A DNA stretch of 64,000 bases, taken from contig JACDEU010000003.1 of assembly GCA_013816245.1 (NCBI GenBank), positions 58,411 to 122,410 on the forward strand, in the 5' to 3' direction. Shown here piece after piece: positions 1-9,269 of this stretch; position 1 is the first letter of the stretch, and every line of letters starts with the position of its first letter. Position numbers and translations under genes: made by a program. The stretch is from Actinomycetota bacterium (GTDB lineage Bacteria > Actinomycetota > Thermoleophilia > Gaiellales > Gaiellaceae). Under the pieces are notes generated by a model. It made no database searches. It saw nothing but the letters and a program-made list of their open reading frames with translations, and was not told the DNA's origin.

Positions 1-1
1 C

Positions 2-451
2 AACGCGAGCGGCGTCAATGACGGAGCGGCCGCGCTCGTGATCGCGAGTGAGGAACGCGCTGCCGCTCTTGGCGTCGAACCGCTCGGCCGCTTCGTCGGC
101 AGTGCGGTCGCTGGCGTCGATCCCCGCGTCATGGGAATCGGTCCCGTCCCGGCCGTGCGGAAGCTGCTGGAACGCGCGGGCCTGGCTGTCGGTGACCTCG
201 ACCTGGTGGAGCTGAACGAGGCCTTCGCCTCCCAGAGCGTCGCCGTCATCCGCGAGCTCGGCCTCGACGACGAGAAGGTCAACGTCAACGGTGGTGCAAT
301 CGCCTTGGGCCATCCGCTCGGAATGAGCGGCGCTCGTCTGGTCGTCTCGCTCCTGCACGAGCTGCGCCGCCGGAAGGGCCGGTACGGGCTCGCCACGCTC
401 TGCGTCGGCGTCGGCCAGGGCCAGTCGGCCTTGTTCGAGCGCTCGGCCTGA
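2..451 (+). CDS. Thiolase (acetyl-CoA acyltransferase), 3' part only
   Basis: The reading frame is open from the first bases of the window, so the gene begins upstream; about 150 C-terminal residues are present. The [12 protein letters not shown] segment, NEAFA loop and [11 protein letters not shown] motif with the catalytic His are typical of thiolases, which condense or cleave acyl-CoA. The last motif reads CVGVGQG where CxGGGxG is usual; the catalytic Cys is kept. It probably acts in fatty-acid or ketoacyl-CoA degradation. The exact substrate cannot be told from this piece. Confidence 0.9.
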   Translation, partial: NASGVNDGAAALVIASEERAAALGVEPLGRFVGSAVAGVDPRVMGIGPVPAVRKLLERAGLAVGDLDLVELNEAFASQSVAVIRELGLDDEKVNVNGGAIALGHPLGMSGARLVVSLLHELRRRKGRYGLATLCVGVGQGQSALFERSA

Positions 452-487
452 CTACAGCCCGGCCCACTCGAGGCCGATGCCTCCTGC

Positions 488-1849
488 ATGGGGCGCAGGC
501 CGCAAAGCTCCAGGCTTACCTGGCTTGCCGTCGCTCTTGCGGCGGGCATCTGCTCGATCTTCGGGAGCGTCGGAGCGGACGCTCACTGGCTCGCCGCAAT
601 GGGCCGGACGATCGTTGCTCAGGGCGCAATTCCCACTGGCATTCCTTACGCAGCTGCGCCCTCGGCGGGCTGGGTCAACGTGCCTGTCGTCGGGGAGCTC
701 GTCTTTCACGCCTTCCAGGCGCTTGGCGGGGACAAGGCGCTGGTGGTGTTTCAACTGCTGGCCGTGATCGCCGCATTGACGCTGCTCGTGCTCGGCATGC
801 GCGCGCGCGGCGGTTCCGACGCTTCGCGTGCAGCTGTGCTCCTGACGGTGTTCTTCGCTGCGGTACCGAGCTTCGTGATCCTGCGGGCGCAGGTCTTCTC
901 ACTTGTACTCTTCTGCGCGCTGCTCCTGCTGCTGCGTTCCGAGGCGAGTCGGCCATCGCGCCGGATCTGGCTGCTCGTTCCACTCATAGCGCTCTGGGCG
1001 AACCTGCACGGCGCTGTCCTGGTCGGGCTCACGATCTCGGTCGCCTATCTTGCGTTCGAGCGCTTTCGCCGGCAGCCGGCAACCAGCGGCGTGCTCGCAG
1101 CAGCCCTGGTGGCGGCGCTCTTTCTCACGCCTGCACTCGCGCACTCCGTCGACTACTACCTCGGAGTCCTGCGCAGTGAGGCGGCGGTGCGGGGCGAAGG
1201 TCTCTGGGCGCCGCTGTCCCTGCACGACCCGTTCGACGTCATCTTCGTCACGCTCATCGTCCCGCTGCTCGTCTTCGCCTATCGAGGTCGTCTGCGGCCC
1301 TGGGAACTGGTCTGCTCCGCGGCTCTCGCCGCCATGACGGTGCACGCCGGCCGCAACGGCATCTGGCTCGCTTGCTTCGTCGCCGCCCCTGCGGCCTGTG
1401 GGTTGGCCGGACGCTCGCTGCTCGAGTTCACCGTCTCTCGCCGCACGCTGACCCTGTGCGCTTGGGTCCCCGCGTTGTTCCTGCTGCTGGGAGTCATTCA
1501 GCCTCCCCACCACCGCGGTGCGAGCGAACGGGTGCGAGAGCAGGCCGCGCGCCTTGCTGCCGGCCAGCCCATCCTCGCCGACGGTGTCGACGCGGAGCAG
1601 TTTGCGCTCGACGGTCAACGCGTGTGGATTGCGAACCCGCTCGATGCGTTCTCGCGGCGTGACCAGCGCCTGTACCTCGACTGGCTCGATGCGAATCCTG
1701 CGGGAGATGCACTGCTTCGCCGCGGCTCCCCCGTCGTCGTCGTGATGCGGGGTAGCCCTCCTCAGGAACGGCTCGCGCGCGATCCGTCTTTCAAGCGCGT
1801 TGCTCTAGACCAGCAGGCGGCCGTGTACGTTCGCGCTTTCCCGAACTGA
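488..1849 (+). CDS. Polytopic membrane protein, glycosyltransferase-C-like
   Basis: A 453-residue protein with roughly ten hydrophobic helices. It starts with ATG at 488 after a basic MGRRPQSSR segment leading into the first helix. The segment [12 protein letters not shown] near residue 180 recurs in uncharacterised membrane proteins related to GT-C glycosyltransferases. The C-terminal 120 residues are soluble and probably extracytoplasmic. No catalytic motif can be assigned with confidence, so the function is unknown. It stands alone between the thiolase and the aldehyde dehydrogenase. Confidence 0.6.
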   Translation: MGRRPQSSRLTWLAVALAAGICSIFGSVGADAHWLAAMGRTIVAQGAIPTGIPYAAAPSAGWVNVPVVGELVFHAFQALGGDKALVVFQLLAVIAALTLLVLGMRARGGSDASRAAVLLTVFFAAVPSFVILRAQVFSLVLFCALLLLLRSEASRPSRRIWLLVPLIALWANLHGAVLVGLTISVAYLAFERFRRQPATSGVLAAALVAALFLTPALAHSVDYYLGVLRSEAAVRGEGLWAPLSLHDPFDVIFVTLIVPLLVFAYRGRLRPWELVCSAALAAMTVHAGRNGIWLACFVAAPAACGLAGRSLLEFTVSRRTLTLCAWVPALFLLLGVIQPPHHRGASERVREQAARLAAGQPILADGVDAEQFALDGQRVWIANPLDAFSRRDQRLYLDWLDANPAGDALLRRGSPVVVVMRGSPPQERLARDPSFKRVALDQQAAVYVRAFPN

Positions 1850-1937
1850 GCGGCGGGCGGATGTAGATCACTCCTTCGTGCTCATCGGCACGAATGGGGC
1901 GCCTGCGACGCGGCCAAACCCGTATCCTGCGCGACCA

Positions 1938-3410
1938 ATGGCCGTCGCGACAGACCGCGAATACGGGCTCTTCATCAACGGAGAGCTCGTCGAACCGGCG
2001 TCAGGGGAGCTGCGTGACCTGACCGAGCCGGCCACCGGCAATCCCCTGGGGCGTGCCGCGATGGCAGGCGAGGCCGACATCGACCGCGCAGTCGAGGCAG
2101 CGCGCGCGGCACTGGACGGGCCGTGGGGGAAGACGCCACCGACAGAGCGTTCACGGCTTCTGCACGCGCTCGCCGATGCGATCGTCGCAAACCGCAAGGA
2201 GCTCGCAGACCTGGAGGTGCGCAACGTCGGCAAGGCGCTCTCGTCCGTCAAGGCCGAGGTGAACCAGGCCGTCGAGAACTTTCGCTTCTACGCATCCGCG
2301 ATCGCGTCGATTGCAGGTCGCTCGAACCAGCTCGGCGGGTCCCTCCTCTTCTACTCGCTGAAGGAGCCGGTCGGCGTCGCGGGCCAGATCGTCCCCTGGA
2401 ACTACCCGCTGATGATGACGACCTGGAAGCTCGCGCCCGCGTTGGCCGCTGGTTGCCCCGTCGTGCTGAAGCCCGATTCGGCGACGCCGCTCACTGCACT
2501 TCGGCTCGGGGAGCTCGCGAGCGAAGTCGGCTTCCCTCCCGGCGCCGTCAACATCGTTCCCGGCCCGGGAAAGACGACCGGCGCCTATCTCGTGAAGCAC
2601 CCGGGCGTCGACAAGATCGCCTTCACCGGATCGACCGAGACCGGCGGCGAGATCATGCGGCTCGCGTCCGGCCCGATCAAGCGCCTTACGCTCGAGCTCG
2701 GCGGGAAGAGCCCGAGCCTCGTGTTCGCCGACGCAAACCTGGACGACGCGATTCCGAGCTCGGTGTGGTCGATCTACTACTCAGCGGGACAGAGTTGTGA
2801 GGCGCGCTCGCGTGTTCTCGTGGAACGCTCGATCTACGACGAGTTCGTGAAGAAGTTCTCGGAGCTGGCTGACCGCTTGCGTGTCGGGGATCCGCTCGAC
2901 CCGGAGACGCAAGTCGGCTCGCTCATCTCCGCCGCCCACCGCGACAAGGTGCACGGCCATGTCGAGCAGGGACGCGGCGAGGGAGCAGAGGTGGTCACCG
3001 GCGGTGCGATCGGGGAGGGGAAAGGCGCTTTTTATCCGCCGACCGTGCTCGCAGGCGTGGAGAGCTCGATGTCGGTCGCGCAAGAGGAGATCTTCGGGCC
3101 CGTCGTCACGTTGATCCCGTTCGAAGACGAAAAGGACGCGATCCGGATCGCGAACGACGTGCAGTACGGGCTGATGGCGACGGTGTGGACGGGCGATCCC
3201 GCGCGCGGTCACCGCGTTGCGAGTCGCATCAAGGCGGGCACGGTCGGCATCAACATGCCGTACACGGCCTTCCCCGGCATCCCGTTCGGGGGCTACAAGC
3301 AGTCCGGCTTCGGCCGCGAGCTCGGCCTCGAGACGCTCGACCTGTACCTCGAGACGAAGAGCGTCCTCGTCTCCACGAGCCCGAAGCCGTTCAACCCGTT
3401 CGGCCTCTAG
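1938..3410 (+). CDS. NAD(P)-dependent aldehyde dehydrogenase
   Basis: A 490-residue ALDH-superfamily enzyme that oxidises an aldehyde to the acid. Visible signatures are VPWNYPLMM, FTGSTETG in the cofactor region, the general-base motif LELGGKSPSL, and the catalytic Cys in SAGQSCEARSR, followed by EEIFGPV and PFGGYKQSGFGRE. I chose ATG 1938 because the protein from there (MAVATDREYGLFINGE) matches the usual ALDH N terminus; a GTG at 1878 would add 20 poorly conserved residues. It resembles betaine/aminoaldehyde dehydrogenases, but the substrate is uncertain. Confidence 0.9.
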   Translation: MAVATDREYGLFINGELVEPASGELRDLTEPATGNPLGRAAMAGEADIDRAVEAARAALDGPWGKTPPTERSRLLHALADAIVANRKELADLEVRNVGKALSSVKAEVNQAVENFRFYASAIASIAGRSNQLGGSLLFYSLKEPVGVAGQIVPWNYPLMMTTWKLAPALAAGCPVVLKPDSATPLTALRLGELASEVGFPPGAVNIVPGPGKTTGAYLVKHPGVDKIAFTGSTETGGEIMRLASGPIKRLTLELGGKSPSLVFADANLDDAIPSSVWSIYYSAGQSCEARSRVLVERSIYDEFVKKFSELADRLRVGDPLDPETQVGSLISAAHRDKVHGHVEQGRGEGAEVVTGGAIGEGKGAFYPPTVLAGVESSMSVAQEEIFGPVVTLIPFEDEKDAIRIANDVQYGLMATVWTGDPARGHRVASRIKAGTVGINMPYTAFPGIPFGGYKQSGFGRELGLETLDLYLETKSVLVSTSPKPFNPFGL

Positions 3411-3432
3411 CCCCGGCGTCACACCTTCGGCA

Positions 3433-3447
3433 CGGTGTCTGACACCG
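3433..3447. repeat. Short palindrome CGGTGTC-T-GACACCG
   Basis: A perfect 7-bp inverted repeat around a single T lies in the 80-bp gap between the aldehyde dehydrogenase and the amidohydrolase. It could form a small stem downstream of the first gene. No T-tract follows, so I do not call it a terminator. It resembles the GTGCC/GTGTC-type palindromic words seen again near 47.06 kb. Confidence 0.5.
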
Positions 3448-3490
3448 GGCTTTGGCGGCGGGCGTCACGTCGAGGAGGGATGATCGCGCG

Positions 3491-4504
3491 ATGAGGATCC
3501 ATGACCGGCTCGACGAGCTTTACGCGATCGGCGGCGGCGTCGGCGCGAACCGAGTCGCCGGTACCTCCGGGGAGGATCGCGCGCACGAGCTCGCTGCGCA
3601 GTGGCTGGAGGAGGCCGGCCTCGCGGTCGAGGTGGACAGCGCCGGAAACCTCATCGGGCGCAGCGCCGAAACGAGCGTCTGGACCGGCTCCCATCTCGAC
3701 TCCGTCCCCTTCGGCGGGAAGTTCGACGGCGCCCTCGGCGTGGTCGCGGCGATCGAGGCGGTGGAGCGAGTAGGCCGAGGCGTCGTGGTCGTCTTCCGAG
3801 ACGAGGAGCGTGGCTGTGTCGGGAGCACTGCCTTCGCCGACCGCGAGCTACTGCCCGAATGCTTCCTGGAGGTGCACATCGAGCAGGGACCGGTTCTGGA
3901 GCGGGCCTCTGCACCGCTCGGTCTCGCGATGGGGATCGTCGGGATCGTGCGCGGCGAGCGGACGTTCGAGGGGCGGGCAGGCCACGCGGGCACGGTCCCC
4001 ATGCTGGGCCGCGAGGACGCCCTCGTCGCTGCCGCCGAGTACGTCCTCCGCGCTCGTGCCGCGGCGATCCCGATCGAGGGCGCGGTCGCGACCGTCGGCC
4101 AGCTCGACGTCGAGCCCGGCGCCGTGAACGTGATCCCCGGCCGGGTTCGGGTCTCCGTCGACGCACGCGCGCCGGACCGCGAACGACTCGACCGCCTGGT
4201 CGCCGAGCTCGAGCTCGAGGCCGACTTCCGCATGGAGCCGGTCCCGATGGCGGAGCGGCCGATGGCCGCCTTCCGCGCAGAGCTGCAAGAGCGCGGCCTC
4301 CCGGTGGTCGAGCTTCCGTCCGGAGCCGGTCACGACGCCTCGGTCCTGGCCGCTGCAGGGGTCCCGACGGCCATGCTTTTCGTGCGCAGCCTGAACGGCG
4401 GGATCAGCCATTCGCCTCAGGAGGAGTCGGCGCCCGAGGACGTCGAGCTGGCCCTCGAGGTGCTCGCCGGCGCGATCGGCAGGCTCGCCGAGGGGGCGGG
4501 CTAG
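3491..4504 (+). CDS. M20-family amidohydrolase (allantoate amidohydrolase / N-carbamoyl amino acid hydrolase)
   Basis: A 337-residue dinuclear-metal hydrolase. Metal ligands are visible in GSHLDSVPFGG, in FRDEERGC, in the family hallmark VHIEQGPVLE and in the C-terminal GISHSPQEES. A strong ribosome site (AGGAGGGA, 3473-3480) sits about 10 bases before ATG 3491. The family includes allantoate amidohydrolase, ureidoglycolate hydrolases and N-carbamoyl-amino-acid hydrolases. The neighbouring nucleoside importer and purine genes favour a role in allantoate or ureide breakdown, but sequence alone does not separate these activities. It is somewhat shorter than the usual 400 residues. Confidence 0.8.
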   Translation: MRIHDRLDELYAIGGGVGANRVAGTSGEDRAHELAAQWLEEAGLAVEVDSAGNLIGRSAETSVWTGSHLDSVPFGGKFDGALGVVAAIEAVERVGRGVVVVFRDEERGCVGSTAFADRELLPECFLEVHIEQGPVLERASAPLGLAMGIVGIVRGERTFEGRAGHAGTVPMLGREDALVAAAEYVLRARAAAIPIEGAVATVGQLDVEPGAVNVIPGRVRVSVDARAPDRERLDRLVAELELEADFRMEPVPMAERPMAAFRAELQERGLPVVELPSGAGHDASVLAAAGVPTAMLFVRSLNGGISHSPQEESAPEDVELALEVLAGAIGRLAEGAG

Positions 4505-4569
4505 GCATCGCCCGCCGGTGGGACTAGAGTCGCCAGCGCACGGTCGTTCGGCACAGGAGAGAGGAGAAC

Positions 4570-5676
4570 ATGAAAAAACGCAGGTTCGCCCTCGGGCTGC
4601 CGTTCGTGCTCGCCGCAGCGTTGATTCTCGCGCTCGGCGTCTCGAACGGCTCGGCGAGGACGCAGAAGCACTCTGCGGCGATCAAGGCCGCGTGGATCTA
4701 CGTCGGCCCGCACAACGACGGCGGGTGGTCGCAGTCTCACGACAAGGGACGTCTGTACGTCCAGAGCAAACTCGGCTCTGACGTCCAGACGACGTTCAAG
4801 GAAAACGTTCCGGAAGGACCGCAGGTGGCGCAGGTCATCGAGGGTCTCATCCGAGATGGCAACAAGATCATCTTCGCGACATCGTTCGGGTTCCAGGGCG
4901 CGATGGTTGCAGCCGCGAAGAAACATCCGGACGTAAAGTTCGAAATGGCGACCGGCACGGCGCAGTCGAAGAACATGGCGGAGTATTTCGGGGCCGGCGA
5001 GGACGCCATCTACCTCTCGGGCATGGCGGCGGGTGCCGCGACGAAGAAGGGCGTGATCGGTTACGTCGTCCCCTTCGCGATCCCCGAGGTCATCCGGCAC
5101 GCGAACGCTTTCGCACTCGGCGCGCAGGCGATGCATCCCGGGGTCAAGGTGAGACTGATCTGGACGAACTCGTGGTTCTCACCCGACAAGGAGACGCAGG
5201 CGGCTCAGAGTCTCCACACGGCCGGCTCGGACGTGCTGGGGCAGAACGTCGACAGCCCGGCGGCAGGTCAGTACGCCGAGAAGAAGGGCATTCCGTGGGT
5301 CGGCTACGACTCGGACGCGCGCAAGTTCGCGCCCAAGCAGTGGCTCACTGCGGCGATCTACAACTGGGGCCCGTACTACCTGCGGAAGACGAAGGCCGCG
5401 ATGGGCGGGACCTGGAAGACCAACTTCTATTACGGCAACCTCAAGGACAAGATGGTCGGTCTGGCGCCGTACGGGCCGAAGGTGACGGCGAAGACGAAGA
5501 AGGCGATCGCGACGAAGCGGGCTGCTCTGATCAAGGGTACGTTCTATGAATTCGCGGGACCGCTGTACGACCAGAAGGGCAAGCTGAGAGTCCCCAAGGG
5601 CAAGCGCATGTCCGTCAAGGACCTCTACGGAATGACCTGGCTCGTCAAGGGCGTCGTCGGTAGCGCCAAGGGCTGA
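4570..5676 (+). CDS. BMP-family ABC transporter substrate-binding protein (purine nucleoside type)
   Basis: A 368-residue secreted protein. It starts MKKRRFALGL, followed by a hydrophobic signal core (residues 8-25) and a cleavage region near NGSARTQK. There is no lipobox Cys, unlike PnrA/Med lipoproteins, so tethering is unclear. The body has the BMP fold, with VGPHNDGGWSQ near the N terminus and the helix-rich WFSPDKETQAAQSL region. Such proteins deliver purine nucleosides to ABC importers. The ribosome site GGAGAGAGGAG precedes ATG 4570. The ATPase and two permeases follow, and purine catabolism genes lie next to them. Confidence 0.88.
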   Translation: MKKRRFALGLPFVLAAALILALGVSNGSARTQKHSAAIKAAWIYVGPHNDGGWSQSHDKGRLYVQSKLGSDVQTTFKENVPEGPQVAQVIEGLIRDGNKIIFATSFGFQGAMVAAAKKHPDVKFEMATGTAQSKNMAEYFGAGEDAIYLSGMAAGAATKKGVIGYVVPFAIPEVIRHANAFALGAQAMHPGVKVRLIWTNSWFSPDKETQAAQSLHTAGSDVLGQNVDSPAAGQYAEKKGIPWVGYDSDARKFAPKQWLTAAIYNWGPYYLRKTKAAMGGTWKTNFYYGNLKDKMVGLAPYGPKVTAKTKKAIATKRAALIKGTFYEFAGPLYDQKGKLRVPKGKRMSVKDLYGMTWLVKGVVGSAKG

Positions 5677-5683
5677 TACGACC

Positions 5684-5715
5684 GAGGGCGGGGAGGCTCG
5701 AGCCTCTCCGCCCTC
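5684..5715 (+). terminator. Intercistronic stem-loop after the binding-protein gene
   Basis: A 15-bp stem (GAGGGCGGGGAGGCT against AGCCTCTCCGCCCTC, one G-U pair) closes on a two-base CG turn immediately after the binding-protein stop. No run of T follows. It more likely acts as a 3'-end stabiliser or partial terminator that keeps the binding protein in excess over the transporter core. It also fills the space where the ATPase gene would be expected to start. Confidence 0.6.
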
Positions 5716-5731
5716 CTCTCCTGCGGTCGCG

Positions 5732-7237
5732 CTGCGGGGAATCACGAAGCGGTTTCCCGCTGTCGTTGCGAACGATCACGTGGACTTCGAGGCCGCGGCC
5801 GGTGAGGTGCACGCACTGCTGGGCGAGAACGGTGCAGGGAAAACGACCCTGTCGAACATCCTCACCGGCCTCTACCGGCCGGACGAGGGTCATATCGAGC
5901 TCTTCGGCGAACACGTGGAGTTCAATTCACCTCGTGACGCGCTCGACGCCGGCGTCGCGATGGTGCATCAGCACTTCCGGCTGGTCTCGCCGTTCACGGT
6001 CGCGGAGAACGTCGTGCTCGGCGATCACCGTGACGTCGGCCGGTCGTTCTTCCTGCGGCCGCGTGCGATCGAGTCGAGGGTCGAGGAGCTGTCGCAGCGC
6101 TACGGTCTGGCGGTCGCACCACGTGCGCGCATCTGGCAGCTATCCGTCGGGGAGCAGCAGCGCGTCGAGATTCTGAAAGCGCTGTACCAGGACGCACGCA
6201 TCCTGATCCTCGACGAGCCGACTGCGGTTCTCACTCCGCAGGAGGCGGGCGCACTGTTCGAGACGATTCGCGCCATGGCTGCCGACGGGCGAACGATCAT
6301 TTTCATCTCGCACAAGCTGCACGAGGTGAAGGCCGTTGCCGACCAGGTCACCGTGCTCCGGCGCGGGCAATCAGTTGCGACCGTGCCGATCGTCGACGCG
6401 ACGCCGCGTTCGCTCGCCTCGCTGATGGTGGGGCACGAGATCGAAGCGGGCCGGCGGCAGGACGGAGGGCAGGAACCGGGGGAGGCGGTGCTCGAGCTCG
6501 ACGAAGTGTGGGCCGACGGCGACCGTGGCGTGGCTGCCCTCCGAGACGTGTCGCTGACGGTGTGCGCCGGCGAGATCGTGGGCGTCGCCGGCGTCGCGGG
6601 AAACGGACAGCGTGAGCTCGCGGAGACGATCGTCGGGATGCGTCCGGCGACTGCCGGAAAGGTGCGCGTCCGTGGGCGCGGGATCCGCAACGGCGACCCT
6701 CGCGGCGCGATCGGCGCCGGCGTCGCCTACGTTCCCGAGGACCGCCTCGGCACCGGTGTCGCCCCGGGTCTGAGCGTCGCGTCGAACGTCGTTCTGAAGG
6801 CGTACCGCGAGCCGCCCGCATCACACGGGCCGATCCTGCGCACGCGCCGGATCCGAGAGCTCGCCGAGCGAGTGATCGAACGCTACGACGTCCGAACGTC
6901 AGGCCCGCACGTCCCGGCCTGGCAGCTGTCGGGCGGAAACCTGCAGAAGGTCGTGCTCGCGCGCGAGTTCTCCGGGGAGCCGGTCGCGCTTGTTGCAGCG
7001 GCGCCGACCCGCGGGCTCGACGTCGCAGGCATCGAGACGGTGCACTCGTACCTGCGTGAAGCAGCCGAGCGGGGAGTGGCTGTTCTACTGATCAGCGAGG
7101 ACCTTGACGAGATCCTCATGCTCGCCGACCGGATCGCCGTGATGTACGAGGGTTCCATCGTGGGGGAGCGTGACGCACGCGTCGCCACCGCTCGGGACAT
7201 CGGGCTGTTGATGGCCGGCGGCGAGGACGGCGATTGA
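5732..7237 (+). CDS. ABC transporter ATP-binding protein, two ATPase domains (nucleoside importer)
   Basis: About 501 residues with two fused nucleotide-binding domains. Domain 1 has Walker A GENGAGKTT, signature LSVGEQQR and Walker B ILILDEPTA; domain 2 has GVAGNGQRE in the Walker A position, LSGGNLQK and a degenerate Walker B (VALVAAAPTRG), as in YufO/RbsA-type proteins. Homology begins at ALRGITKRF, upstream of the first GTG (5780). No ATG, GTG or TTG lies between the preceding hairpin and that point, so I provisionally place the start at CTG 5732. GTG 5780 is the conventional fallback but would remove the first beta strand. Confidence 0.85.
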   Translation: MRGITKRFPAVVANDHVDFEAAAGEVHALLGENGAGKTTLSNILTGLYRPDEGHIELFGEHVEFNSPRDALDAGVAMVHQHFRLVSPFTVAENVVLGDHRDVGRSFFLRPRAIESRVEELSQRYGLAVAPRARIWQLSVGEQQRVEILKALYQDARILILDEPTAVLTPQEAGALFETIRAMAADGRTIIFISHKLHEVKAVADQVTVLRRGQSVATVPIVDATPRSLASLMVGHEIEAGRRQDGGQEPGEAVLELDEVWADGDRGVAALRDVSLTVCAGEIVGVAGVAGNGQRELAETIVGMRPATAGKVRVRGRGIRNGDPRGAIGAGVAYVPEDRLGTGVAPGLSVASNVVLKAYREPPASHGPILRTRRIRELAERVIERYDVRTSGPHVPAWQLSGGNLQKVVLAREFSGEPVALVAAAPTRGLDVAGIETVHSYLREAAERGVAVLLISEDLDEILMLADRIAVMYEGSIVGERDARVATARDIGLLMAGGEDGD

Positions 7238-8313
7238 TGCGCATCGAACGCCGGCTCCGGCAGCCGTGGTGGCTCACGATCGTGGTCCCGGTCCTCTCCA
7301 TCGTCGTCGCCTTCGTCCTTTCGGCGTTCGTTCTCTTGTTGACCGGCCATCCGCCGCTGCGGTCCTTCCACCGGTTGTTCGACGCCGCTTTCACCGGGAA
7401 CGGCGCATTGAGCGAGTCGGTCGTCTCAGCCACGCCGCTCGCCTTCACCGGGCTCGCCGCGGCTGTCGCCTTCCGGATGAACCTCTTCAACATCGGCGGT
7501 GAAGGCCAGCTCTACGCCGGCGCCATCATGGGCGCGACCGCCGGGCTCCTGCTTGCGGGCTCGCCTTCGCCGCTGATCTTCGCCGCGATGATCGCCGCGG
7601 GCGCCGTGGGCGGCGCATTGCTCGCAGCGATCCCGGCGATCCTGCGCGCGTTCTTCTCGACGAACGAGATCATCACGTCGCTGATGCTCAACTACGTCGT
7701 CGGTCTCGTGCTCGAGTACCTGATCTTCGACAGTCACTCGTATCTGCGCGACACGTCCGGCTTCGAGGCGAACGTCTTCCCGCAGGGGAAGACGCTTCCG
7801 GACGAGGCGACGTGGTCGAGCTGGAACATTCACGGCCTCGTCCTGCCGCTCGGCTTCGTGCTCTCAATCGCCGTCGCCGGTTTCGTCTGGGTGCTCTACT
7901 CGCGAACCCGTTTCGGCTTCGAGGTGCAGGTCATCGGCGACTCGGTACGCGCCGGCCGGTACGCGGGAATGCGCACACGGCGCAAGATTCTTGCGGTCAT
8001 GTGTCTCTCGGGCGCGATCGCCGGCCTCGGCGGTGCGAGCCAGACCGGCGACTTCCGTCACCAGCTCGACCCGCGCGGCCTGCGCTCTGCGAACTACGGG
8101 TACACGGGGATCGTCATCGCGGCGCTCGCCCGCTACAACCCGTTTGCAGTCGTGCTTGTGGCGCTGCTCCTCGGCGGCCTGCAGAACGCCGGGTTCACTT
8201 TGCAGGGCGCCGATTTCCCGGCGGGCCTCGTCGGCGTGATGCAGGGGCTGATCCTCTTCTGCGCGCTCGGTGGCGAGCTCTTCGTGCGTTACCGCGTGAG
8301 GTTCGCCTGGTGA
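7237..8313 (+). CDS. ABC transporter permease (nucleoside importer, subunit 1)
   Basis: A 358-residue integral membrane protein of the BPD_transp_2 family with about ten helices. The typical segment FRMNLFNIGGEGQLYAGA lies near residue 90. ATG 7237 overlaps the ATPase stop by one base (TGATG), indicating translational coupling. It resembles YufP/NupP, the first permease of BMP-type nucleoside importers. It would pair with the next gene to form the heterodimeric channel served by the two-domain ATPase. Confidence 0.88.
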   Translation: MRIERRLRQPWWLTIVVPVLSIVVAFVLSAFVLLLTGHPPLRSFHRLFDAAFTGNGALSESVVSATPLAFTGLAAAVAFRMNLFNIGGEGQLYAGAIMGATAGLLLAGSPSPLIFAAMIAAGAVGGALLAAIPAILRAFFSTNEIITSLMLNYVVGLVLEYLIFDSHSYLRDTSGFEANVFPQGKTLPDEATWSSWNIHGLVLPLGFVLSIAVAGFVWVLYSRTRFGFEVQVIGDSVRAGRYAGMRTRRKILAVMCLSGAIAGLGGASQTGDFRHQLDPRGLRSANYGYTGIVIAALARYNPFAVVLVALLLGGLQNAGFTLQGADFPAGLVGVMQGLILFCALGGELFVRYRVRFAW

Positions 8314-9269
8314 ACAACAGCCTCGTCGTCGTGGTGATCGCCTCCGGCGTCCTGTTCGGCACGCCGTTGCTGTACGCCGCGCTCGGAGAGCTGCTGGCCG
8401 AGCGCTCGGGCGTGCTCAATCTCGGCGTCGAGGGGATGATGCTGATGGGCGCTGTGACGGGCTTCTGGACCGTCGAGCGCGTGCATGCCGCGCGGCCGCT
8501 CGTCCTTGCGGCGGCGGTCGGTGTAGCCGCGTTGGCCGGTGCTGCGATGGCCGCGATCCATGCCTTCCTCGTGATCACGCTCCGGGCCAACCAAATCGTC
8601 TCCGGTCTTGCGCTGACGATCTTCGCGGGTGCCGCGGGGCTGTCGTCCTACCTCGGGAACGACCTGCACCTGTCGGGCAAGCCGGCGCGGTACCAGTTCC
8701 AGGAGATCTTCCCGAAGTCGCTACGTGACTTGCCGATCGTCGGCCCGGTGATCTTCGGCCAGCCGCTCCTCGTCTACGCCTCGTGGGCATGTGTCGTGCT
8801 CGTCGCGCTCTATCTGTCGAGGACTCGAGTAGGTCTCAACGTGCGTGCGGTGGGCGAGTCGCCGGCCGCCGCGGATGCGATGGGCGTCAGCGTGCCGCGG
8901 TACCGCTATGCGCACACGCTCGTCGGCGGGGCCTTCGCCGGCATCGGAGGAGCGACTTTCAGTCTGTCGATCACGCCGCAGTGGGTCGACGGCCTGACGG
9001 AGGGCGCGGGCTGGATCGCGATCGCGCTCGTCATCTTCTCCTTCTGGCGACCGACGCTCTGCCTGGTCGGCGCGTACTTCTTCGGCGCGTTCAAGGCGCT
9101 GCCGTTTGCGCTGCAGGGTCACGGCGTCACCGTCGCGCCCGAGCTGTTCCAGACGCTGCCCTACGTCGCGACGATTATCGCGCTCGTCCTCGTGTCGTCT
9201 AGGGCTGCGCGCTTACGCTTCGGTGCACCCGCTGCTCTCGGCCTGCCGTACGCACGCGAGGAGCGCTAG
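8310..9269 (+). CDS. ABC transporter permease (nucleoside importer, subunit 2)
   Basis: A 319-residue permease related to YufQ/NupQ with eight to nine helices. The family segment ERSGVLNLGVEGMMLMGA lies near residue 40. GTG 8310 overlaps the previous stop as GTGA. It completes the four-gene importer (binding protein, ATPase, two permeases). Its stop shares the palindrome CTAG with the stop of the convergent DUF3830 gene, leaving no room for a terminator between the two transcription units. Confidence 0.88.
   Translation: MNNSLVVVVIASGVLFGTPLLYAALGELLAERSGVLNLGVEGMMLMGAVTGFWTVERVHAARPLVLAAAVGVAALAGAAMAAIHAFLVITLRANQIVSGLALTIFAGAAGLSSYLGNDLHLSGKPARYQFQEIFPKSLRDLPIVGPVIFGQPLLVYASWACVVLVALYLSRTRVGLNVRAVGESPAAADAMGVSVPRYRYAHTLVGGAFAGIGGATFSLSITPQWVDGLTEGAGWIAIALVIFSFWRPTLCLVGAYFFGAFKALPFALQGHGVTVAPELFQTLPYVATIIALVLVSSRAARLRFGAPAALGLPYAREER

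Noticed and set aside
4505..4569. Possible purine riboswitch before the nucleoside importer
   Set aside because: The gap is only 65 bases with no recognisable purine-aptamer helices; only a ribosome site is evident.
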